Of a stretch of DNA of 20,755 bases, positions 14,278 through 20,755 are shown one piece after another. Under the pieces are notes generated by a model that was given only the letters and a program-made list of their open reading frames with translations, was not told the DNA's origin and ran no database searches. The translations under genes were made by a program, and so were the position numbers. Positions within the stretch are counted from its first letter, which is position 1; every line of letters begins with the position of its first letter. Origin of the DNA: Saprospiraceae bacterium UBA1994 (lineage in GTDB: Bacteria > Bacteroidota > Bacteroidia > Chitinophagales > Saprospiraceae); the NCBI GenBank assembly GCA_002335865.1, contig DDCY01000021.1, forward strand, positions 1-20,755. The letters are read 5' to 3'.

Positions 14278-15561
14278 TTATTTCTCTATCTCATACTGTT
14301 TAATCTTACGATATAGTGTTCTCTCAGATATTCCTAATTCTTTCGCAGCATCTTTTCTACGGCTTTTGTATTTCTTGAGTGCTTTTGTGATCATATCTTT
14401 CTCCATCGACTCCAAAGAAAGTAACTCCTCTACTACTTCTGATTCATCATAAAGGTTGGCGGAATGCTTGTCTAGAATGATTGGTCTAGATTCATCTTTT
14501 TCATCAAAATAAGGTCTCGGCTCTACAGTAGGAGTGCGAGTATCCATCGTTTTGTACATATGGTCTAACTTGTCCGTAGTTGATGACAACTGTCTTATTT
14601 TATTTAGATCTGGTACACTAAGGTCGTTAGTTCTAATTAGCTCATAGACAAGGGATTTAAGATCGCTCAGGTCATTCTTCATTTCATATAAAAACTTAAA
14701 TATAATCTCTCTTTCTGCAAAGTTAGATCCACCGCCGATTCCATCAGTATCTCTTAACTTTGCTGGTAGATTACGTTTGTTGATGTTGGGTTTGAGATCA
14801 ATAAGTCTCTCAGCAGTAATCATCTTGTTTTCAGAAAGTACTGAGAGTTGCTCAACTGCGTTTTTAAGCTCACGGATATTACCAGGCCATCTATAGTTTT
14901 CGAATAATAATCTTGCATGTTCATCCATCTGGATAGAGTCCGTATGATACTTCTCTGCAAAGTCGATTGCGAATCTTCGAAATAGCATATAAATATCTTC
15001 TCTTCTTTCTGATAATGATGGGACGTGAATCGGGACTGTATTGAGTCTATAATAGAGATCTTCACGAAACTTGCCATTCTTAATCTTCTCCATCAGATCG
15101 ACATTCGATGCAGCTACTATTCTTACATCTGTCTTGAGTACTTTTGATGATCCTACTCTGAGGAATTCTCCGCTTTCTAGCACTCTCAGTAAATACGCCT
15201 GAGTATCTAAAGGCATTTCGCCGATCTCATCTAAGAAGATTGTACCACCATCAACCGTTTCAAAATATCCTTTACGATCACTCGTAGCGCCAGTAAAAGC
15301 ACCTTTATCATGACCAAATAGCTCAGAATTAATAGTGCCAGAAGGTAAGGCTCCAGTATTTATTGCAATGAATTTGTTATGCTTGCGCTTGCTGAGTTCG
15401 TGAATGATTTTAGAAAATGCTTCTTTACCTACACCACTTTCACCATTTATTAAACAAGTCAGTTCCGTAGGTGCAACACGAACAGCGACATTGAGCGCAC
15501 GATCTAGTGACTCTGATCGACCTATGATTCCAAATCTCTGTTTTACTGCTTGTAGATTCAT
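14278..15561 (-). CDS. Sigma-54-dependent enhancer-binding protein without receiver domain
   Basis: 427 aa. The AAA+ domain fills residues 12-255: Walker A GESGVGKE (40-47), the sigma-54-contacting loop GAFTGA (87-92), Walker B TIFLDEIG (107-114), an arginine-finger region FREDLYYRLN (165-174), and WPGNIREL (225-232). A linker of about 120 residues (265-385) is predicted mostly disordered or helical. Residues 385-425 are a Fis-type HTH (KDAAKELGISERTLYRKIKQY) for DNA binding. There is no N-terminal receiver, PAS or GAF domain, so, as for PspF, activity must be set by a partner protein, by expression, or through the linker. The gene lies between miaB and lptE, an arrangement I recall as conserved in Bacteroidota. 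A sigma-54-like promoter in front of groES is a candidate target. It is 140 nt downstream of miaB. Confidence 0.93.
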   Translation of the reverse strand: MNLQAVKQRFGIIGRSESLDRALNVAVRVAPTELTCLINGESGVGKEAFSKIIHELSKRKHNKFIAINTGALPSGTINSELFGHDKGAFTGATSDRKGYFETVDGGTIFLDEIGEMPLDTQAYLLRVLESGEFLRVGSSKVLKTDVRIVAASNVDLMEKIKNGKFREDLYYRLNTVPIHVPSLSERREDIYMLFRRFAIDFAEKYHTDSIQMDEHARLLFENYRWPGNIRELKNAVEQLSVLSENKMITAERLIDLKPNINKRNLPAKLRDTDGIGGGSNFAEREIIFKFLYEMKNDLSDLKSLVYELIRTNDLSVPDLNKIRQLSSTTDKLDHMYKTMDTRTPTVEPRPYFDEKDESRPIILDKHSANLYDESEVVEELLSLESMEKDMITKALKKYKSRRKDAAKELGISERTLYRKIKQYEIEK

Positions 15562-15701
15562 CTTTTGATAACTTAAATTAACTTATTTTTCCTAACTGAC
15601 TTCTCTCGAGGAAGAACCCATTACTGAACTGCATATTCTTGATTCTGAATCTCAGGCTTTCAAATTTAGATTTCTAAAGCTTCAATTCTGAAAAACTACT
15701 T

Positions 15702-17132
15702 TTAATCGACGATCTCTCCAATAAGAGACGCAATAGTAACTTTGTCAACTCTTACATGACAGTAGTTTCCTGGTTTGAATCCTTCTTTCTTTGGGAATAT
15801 CAGCATCTTGTTGTACGTACTACGACCTTTCCAATCTTGATCTGACTTCTTAGAATCACCTTCGATCAATACTTTGAATGTCTTACCTATGTCAAGTTTG
15901 TTGTGCTCTAGACCGAGATGGTTTTGTAGTCTTATGATCTCTGCGAGTCTTCTTTTCTTAACTTCTAGAGGGATATCGTCTTCATACTTTTTAGCAGCTA
16001 ATGTACCCGGACGCTCGCTATAGAAAAACATATAGCTCATCGAGTACTTGGCAAATTCCATTATTGTCAATGTCTCTTGGTGTTCTTGTTCTGTCTCAGT
16101 ACAAAATCCTGTGATCATATCACTCGAGATCGCACAGTCAGGCATATGCTTATATATACTTTCCACGCGTTCCATGTACCATTCTCTATCGTAAGTACGA
16201 TTCATGAGTTTTAGTACCCGACTATTTCCCGATTGTACAGGTAAGTGGATGTACTTACAAATGTTCTCGTACGCAGCCATCGTTGTTAGTACCTCATCAG
16301 TTATGTCTTTAGGGTGTGATGTGCTGAATCTAACTCTAAGGTCAGGGTGTATCATTGCTACCATCTCTAGTAGATTGGCAAATGATACTACTTTTTTAGT
16401 TTCTGGGTTTTCCCATTTATAGCTGTCTACATTTTGGCCCAGTAGTGATACTTCTCTATATCCTTTTTCATAAAGGTCTGTAACTTCTGCAACTATAGAA
16501 AAGGAATTACGACTACGTTCTCTGCCCCTAGTGAAAGGTACGACGCAAAATGAACACATATTATCACATCCTCTCATAATGGTAACAAACGCTGTTACGC
16601 CATTACTATTGAGTCTTAGCGGTGATATGTCGGCATAAGTTTCTTCACGGCTGAGGAGTACATTCATTCCACGCTCTCCGTCTTCAGCACCAGCAAGCAG
16701 TGTAGGAAGGTCTCTGTAAGCGTCTGGGCCTACTACCATATCTACTAGTTTTTCATCGTCCATAAGTTTTCCCTTAAGACGCTCAGCCATACAGCCCAAT
16801 ACACCTACCAAAGTACCTGGATTACGTTGTTTCACTTTGTTGAATACAGTTAATCTCTTACGCACCGTATCTTCCGCACGCTCTCTGATAGAGCATGTAT
16901 TGATGAGGATAAGATCAGAATTTTCCATATCACGAGTAGCACTATATCCAGCTTCACCTAGAATACTGGCTACGATCTCACTATCACTAAAGTTCATTTG
17001 ACATCCATAGCTCTCTATATAGAAAGTCTTACCGCTTTCTTTCACCTCAGGACTATCATAAAACACCTTTCCTTGCTGCTTTTCATCTATCTCCTTACTG
17101 ATATTTGGGATTGTCGGGTTATTATTATACAT
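15702..17132 (-). CDS. miaB: tRNA-2-methylthio-N6-dimethylallyladenosine synthase MiaB
   Basis: 476 aa. This radical-SAM methylthiotransferase adds the 2-methylthio group to i6A37 of tRNAs that read UNN codons. The N-terminal MTTase domain (about 35-160) carries the first [4Fe-4S] ligands Cys44 (YGCQMN), Cys80 (INTCSIRE) and Cys114 (LGCMAE). The radical-SAM domain has CDNMCSFC (Cys189, Cys193, Cys196) followed by VVPFTRGRERSR, GQNVDSY, and STSHPKDIT. The C-terminal TRAM domain (about 405-475) holds KVLIEGDSKK and GNYCHVRVDKVTIASLIGEIV. The first 30 residues extend before the usual start, and the ATG at 17132 is supported by a -7 element about 34 nt upstream. Confidence 0.97.
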   Translation of the reverse strand: MYNNNPTIPNISKEIDEKQQGKVFYDSPEVKESGKTFYIESYGCQMNFSDSEIVASILGEAGYSATRDMENSDLILINTCSIRERAEDTVRKRLTVFNKVKQRNPGTLVGVLGCMAERLKGKLMDDEKLVDMVVGPDAYRDLPTLLAGAEDGERGMNVLLSREETYADISPLRLNSNGVTAFVTIMRGCDNMCSFCVVPFTRGRERSRNSFSIVAEVTDLYEKGYREVSLLGQNVDSYKWENPETKKVVSFANLLEMVAMIHPDLRVRFSTSHPKDITDEVLTTMAAYENICKYIHLPVQSGNSRVLKLMNRTYDREWYMERVESIYKHMPDCAISSDMITGFCTETEQEHQETLTIMEFAKYSMSYMFFYSERPGTLAAKKYEDDIPLEVKKRRLAEIIRLQNHLGLEHNKLDIGKTFKVLIEGDSKKSDQDWKGRSTYNKMLIFPKKEGFKPGNYCHVRVDKVTIASLIGEIVD

Positions 17133-17165
17133 GTGCTCTTTAATTCTTTATTACTTACAGTAACG

Positions 17166-17173
17166 CAAAGATA
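17166..17173 (-). promoter_or_regulatory. -7 element of the miaB promoter
   Basis: Minus strand TATCTTTG, a perfect match to TAnnTTTG, 34 nt before the miaB ATG. No TTG was found 19-21 bp upstream. It is divergent from the sensor gene at 17381. Confidence 0.4.
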
Positions 17174-17380
17174 TGTTTTAATGATGAAAATTATGACATT
17201 TTGGCAGAGAGCTTAGAGAAAATCCACAGTTTAAAAGTTTCATATTACAAGGTAAGCTTATGTTTACCTAGTTTTATTAATCAACCGATTTAGTACTATT
17301 TTACTGCTGTTCAACGTTCTTCTTTTTATAATTTTACACTAGTAGGAATTTTACATTTTATTTCTGTTAAACATTATATT

Positions 17381-20353
17381 TTGAAAATAGTAAAAGGAAG
17401 TACTGTTTATTTCAAATTTTGCTTTAGTATCCTTTGGGTATTTTGCATATATTCTATTGGTATTTCTCAAAATGAATCTGCGAAGTTTAACTTTGATCAG
17501 CTGACAATCAAAGATGGTTTATCCAATAATAGAGTGCAATGTATACTTCAAGATCATAACGGCTATATATGGATTGGAACTGCTAATGGACTAAATAAAT
17601 ATGATGGCTACGAATTTGAAGTGTACAGATCAAATATGTTGGATGTATCTTCTAGTGGATTTTTAGGGAAGAGTATCACCGCCCTGTATGAAGATAGTGA
17701 TCATAATCTTTGGGTTGGTACTGCCAAAAGTGGAATTAATGTAAAATATGTTCAGAGTGATATATTTATTAATTCCTTAGAGGATACTGCATTTGCAGAG
17801 ATAAAAGAAAGTAATGTTACTTCAATCTACGAAGACAGAGATGGTCTTATGTGGTTTTCCACCATTGGATCTGGGGTAATGAAGTATGATCCAGTTACTA
17901 AAACATCAAAACGTTACACGCAATCGAATAGTGGACTTTCTAGTGATTTGACTTTTGATATTCTTCAAGATTCATATGGAGTCATTTGGGTTGGTGCAAG
18001 CGGATTGGGCATTAATTATTTGTCAGATGAAGATCAATTTGAATTATTAAGTTCGTCTTCTTCAGACGAAGGAGATATGAATGGTTTTAGAAAGAGTTTG
18101 TGTTTGGATGGAGATGTATTATGGATAGGTACTGAAGGTACCGGATTGTATCAAATTAATTTGATAGATAAAACCACCAAGAGATATTCTGTTCAAGATA
18201 AAAATTCAATAAGTTCTAATGGAATAAAAGACATTCTTTTGACTCAAGACCGTAAATTATTTATCGCTACGGATGGTGCTGGCCTGGATGTTCTTGATAA
18301 GAATATGCAATCCATATCAAATAATAATCACCAATACGATGATGTCCAAGCCATTAATAGTAATTCATTATTGAGCCTCTTAGAGGATAAAGAAGGCAAT
18401 ATATGGGTTGGTACATTTAATGGAGGACTCAATATTTATAAACCGAATAAAACTTGGTTTGATCTTGTTTTTCCTTCGTATACTTTTGGCGACCAGTTAA
18501 AAAATAGGTCTATACTCTCCATTGCAGAAGATAAGAATGGAGGAATTTATTTAGGAACCGATGGGGGTGGATTAAATTATATAATTCCAAATGGTGGTGA
18601 CAATGAAATCATCAATTTTCAAAAAGAGCTTTCTACGTCTAATTCGATATCAGGTAATAAAATAAAATCTATTTACGAAGACGATGCAGAGCATTTATGG
18701 CTTGGGGTATTCAATGAAATTACTAGTATATATAATCCTTTCACAAAACAATTCAAATATTTATCGGAAGCTCGAAGTGTATGGACTATAGACGGAAACT
18801 CTAATGGTGAAATATGTTTGGGTACAATTGGAGAAGGCCTAATACTTTATGATAAAAATACCGATCAAATTACTGCGTATCAAAACAATCCTAACGAAGA
18901 GAATAGCATTGGATCTAATTTGATTATGTCTGTCATGTATGATGATCAGGATAAGTTATGGATAGGTACCTCAGATTCAGGTCTAGATATCTATAATCGG
19001 ACATCAAAATCTTTTACTCACTATAGATATGCTTCAGAGGATTCATTATCATTGAGTAGTGATGAGGTTAGAGCTGTTTATCAAGATTCAAAGGCTAGGA
19101 TATGGATAGGTACTGAAGGTGGAGGTCTCAATAGATGGTTGGGTAATGGTCAATTTGAACATATCGGAGAAGAGAAAGGCTTAATTGCTAATAGTGTCAT
19201 GGGTATATGCGAGGATGACGAAGGTATGATATGGATCACCACATTTGTAGGTATTAGCAAATATGATCCTGAGACTAAGCAATTTCGCAATTTCGATTTC
19301 CGTACCTCTCAAAACCTAAATCAATTTAATCAGATGGCCATTTTGGCTACTAAAGGAAACCAATTATATTTTGGAGGTACAAATGGGCTCCATTCGATTT
19401 ATTCAGAGCATGTAAAAGAGCCATCATCACTGCCATCTGTATTATTTACTGACTTGGAAGTGTCAAATAAAAACATCAATGTTGGTCAAAGCGAAAACGG
19501 TACTGTTATTCTCGATTCTCCCATAGAAATGGATACCATTCTTCACTTATCTTACAAAAACAATTCATTTTCTATTGCTTTTTCAGCTGTTGATTATACT
19601 AATCTCCATGAGAATGTATATAGTTATATGATGGAGGGATTTGATGATACTTGGAAAACGACCAAAGTTGATCAACATAATGTGAGTTATACCAACTTAG
19701 ATCCTGGGGAATATGTATTTAGAGTGAGGTATCGAGAAAACGAATCCTCTAAGCGGATAGTTATTAGCCCACCTTTCTGGCAGACTACGCTCTTCAAGTT
19801 ATCTTTAACATTACTCTCGTTGGCGTTACTGATAAGTGGTATCTTATTTCTGATAAGAAGACGTGAAGCCAATTACAAAAGACTAATGTTACGCATGGAA
19901 AAGGAAAAACTTGAGACTTCTATTGAGGCTAAAAACTCCAAGTTGATGTTTTTTGCTGTTCAAATGGCTCATAAGAATGAAATTCTTACTAATATCAAAG
20001 AGGAGCTAAAGGACAATTCGGATGTGTCTGCCAATAAAACTGGTAAGCTGATCAATAAATTGGATCGAGAGTTAAAAAATGGAGACTATTGGGAGGATTT
20101 TAATATCTACTTTAATAGGGTCGATCAAGATTTTGTACATTCCATTCAGAAGGATTACCCTGCATTGACATCAAATGACATTAGAATGTGTTCATTGATT
20201 CGGATGAATCTTAGCAACAAGGAAATCGCATCTTTGTGCAATATCTCAAGCCGTGGTGTAGAGCAGAGTAAATACCGCCTAAAAAAACGTCTTGAACTAG
20301 TAAAAGATGAAGATTTATCTCGATTTATTTCACAATATAAGAGCCAAGAATAA
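17381..20353 (+). CDS. Membrane-spanning propeller sensor fused to a LuxR-type DNA-binding domain
   Basis: 990 aa. A signal/anchor segment (about 11-30) leads to a periplasmic sensor. Fourteen blade motifs of the WIGT-x-x-G type begin near residues 64, 110, 157, 202, 247, 293, 341, 389, 439, 478, 526, 574, 617 and 662. This fits two seven-bladed propellers, as in Bacteroidota hybrid two-component sensors. A Y_Y_Y-type beta domain follows (about 690-798), then one membrane helix (803-825), a coiled coil (828-900) and a LuxR-like HTH (928-972: LTSNDIRMCSLIRMNLSNKEIASLCNISSRGVEQSKYRLKKRL). There is no histidine kinase or receiver, so the signal must pass through the membrane helix to the HTH in one chain. 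No ATG lies in frame near the start. TTG at 17381 is the best start I can see, since upstream codons offer only ATT. It precedes a TonB-linked receptor gene, so it probably senses a nutrient glycan and controls that locus (inference). Confidence 0.88.
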   Translation: MKIVKGSTVYFKFCFSILWVFCIYSIGISQNESAKFNFDQLTIKDGLSNNRVQCILQDHNGYIWIGTANGLNKYDGYEFEVYRSNMLDVSSSGFLGKSITALYEDSDHNLWVGTAKSGINVKYVQSDIFINSLEDTAFAEIKESNVTSIYEDRDGLMWFSTIGSGVMKYDPVTKTSKRYTQSNSGLSSDLTFDILQDSYGVIWVGASGLGINYLSDEDQFELLSSSSSDEGDMNGFRKSLCLDGDVLWIGTEGTGLYQINLIDKTTKRYSVQDKNSISSNGIKDILLTQDRKLFIATDGAGLDVLDKNMQSISNNNHQYDDVQAINSNSLLSLLEDKEGNIWVGTFNGGLNIYKPNKTWFDLVFPSYTFGDQLKNRSILSIAEDKNGGIYLGTDGGGLNYIIPNGGDNEIINFQKELSTSNSISGNKIKSIYEDDAEHLWLGVFNEITSIYNPFTKQFKYLSEARSVWTIDGNSNGEICLGTIGEGLILYDKNTDQITAYQNNPNEENSIGSNLIMSVMYDDQDKLWIGTSDSGLDIYNRTSKSFTHYRYASEDSLSLSSDEVRAVYQDSKARIWIGTEGGGLNRWLGNGQFEHIGEEKGLIANSVMGICEDDEGMIWITTFVGISKYDPETKQFRNFDFRTSQNLNQFNQMAILATKGNQLYFGGTNGLHSIYSEHVKEPSSLPSVLFTDLEVSNKNINVGQSENGTVILDSPIEMDTILHLSYKNNSFSIAFSAVDYTNLHENVYSYMMEGFDDTWKTTKVDQHNVSYTNLDPGEYVFRVRYRENESSKRIVISPPFWQTTLFKLSLTLLSLALLISGILFLIRRREANYKRLMLRMEKEKLETSIEAKNSKLMFFAVQMAHKNEILTNIKEELKDNSDVSANKTGKLINKLDRELKNGDYWEDFNIYFNRVDQDFVHSIQKDYPALTSNDIRMCSLIRMNLSNKEIASLCNISSRGVEQSKYRLKKRLELVKDEDLSRFISQYKSQE

Positions 20354-20516
20354 GTGAGAGACTTAGCGTTTTATTTCTTCAAAAATATTCTTGTGAGTTT
20401 TTACTGTAGAGTTATAAATAACATGAGATATAATAAAATAAATAGCTTCAGTAAATTTTGTAGAGGAGTGTCGTAGTATTGTCGTATCTTTTAGAGTAAT
20501 ATTTTAGTAGTTTATG

Positions 20517-20547
20517 TTGGTGAAATCACATAATCATCAGATATTTG
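20517..20547 (+). promoter_or_regulatory. Promoter of the TonB-linked receptor gene
   Basis: TTG (20517-20519), 20-bp spacer, GATATTTG (20540-20547), one base from TAnnTTTG. It lies about 35 nt before the ATG at 20583. The geometry matches the other two candidate promoters. Confidence 0.4.
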
Positions 20548-20582
20548 ATAGATAGATTATAACAACCTCAAATTTGATTGAA

Positions 20583-20755
20583 ATGATTTACCATTTTGCG
20601 AGATGTATAAGATGTTTGATATTTGGCTTATTAACGTTATCAGCTTCGATGCTAGGAGCTCAATCAATCATTTCAGGTGTAGTTACTGATATTTCCTCAG
20701 GAGAGCCTCTAATAGGCGCGACTGTTCTAGCTGATAATACAAATTTAGGAACAGT
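20583..20755 (+). CDS. TonB-linked outer-membrane protein (SusC type), 5' end only
   Basis: 57 codons run off the right edge. A signal peptide (MIYHFARCIRCLIFGLL..., cleaved near GAQ) is followed by SIISGVVTDISSGEPLIGATV, the start of the carboxypeptidase-regulatory-like beta domain that opens SusC/RagA receptors in Bacteroidota. These take up oligosaccharides or peptides across the outer membrane with a SusD partner, which would lie beyond the window. The same domain also opens other TonB receptors and some surface proteins, so SusC is probable but not certain. The gene follows the propeller sensor-regulator on the same strand. Confidence 0.75.
   Translation, partial: MIYHFARCIRCLIFGLLTLSASMLGAQSIISGVVTDISSGEPLIGATVLADNTNLGT

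Noticed and set aside
17250..17269. Inverted repeat AGGTAA-N8-TTACCT between miaB and the sensor gene
   Set aside because: Only 6-bp arms and no promoter element beside it. It could be an operator for the sensor, but chance is as likely.
20351..20380. Possible terminator after the sensor gene (TAAGT-GAGAG-ACTTA then T-rich)
   Set aside because: The 5-bp AT-rich stem includes the stop codon and is too weak to support.

Overview
This window looks like the chromosome of a free-living Bacteroidota bacterium, probably of the Saprospiria/Lewinella type (lineage inferred). The evidence is AT-rich DNA, several secreted proteins ending in type IX secretion (T9SS) sorting domains, promoters of the Bacteroidota form (TTG, 20-bp spacer, TAnnTTTG-like), an outer-membrane receptor start of SusC type next to a propeller sensor-regulator, and the gene order miaB - sigma-54 activator - lptE - TPR protein - secG - groES - groEL, which I recall as widespread in this phylum. 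I see no IS element, prophage or CRISPR array.

Layout. 1-177: 3' end of a T9SS-exported protein and its terminator. 470-4953: four minus-strand genes (T9SS cargo protein, TPR lipoprotein, alpha/beta hydrolase, small two-helix membrane protein), then tRNA-Pro(GGG). 5575-6981: a plus-strand iron-sulfur L-serine dehydratase with its own promoter and a palindrome inside that promoter, convergent with a three-repeat T9SS cargo protein (7075-8760). 8943-9147: a decayed T9SS sorting domain not joined to any gene. 9305-17132: the minus-strand housekeeping cluster. 17381-20353: a large membrane-bound sensor/transcription factor. 20583-end: start of a TonB-linked outer-membrane protein, probably the first gene of a SusC/SusD-type uptake locus.

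How the genes may work together. The housekeeping cluster joins protein export (SecG), LPS delivery to the outer membrane (LptE), tRNA modification (MiaB), chaperonin (GroES/GroEL) and a sigma-54 enhancer-binding protein without a receiver domain. The most interesting observation is upstream of groES. The strand leading into groES carries a near-consensus sigma-54 promoter (TGGCAC-N5-GTGCA, exact GG-N10-GC spacing). About 55-80 bp further upstream lies a tandem repeat (GACACAAAGTC twice, 14-bp period) where an activator would be expected to bind. No CIRCE element is visible there. I infer that the sigma-54 activator encoded about 3 kb away may control groESL. A sigma-70-type -10 element (TAACTTTG) sits between the repeats and the sigma-54 site, so dual control is possible.

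Limits: all family assignments come from reading motifs. No alignment, database search or structure prediction was run.
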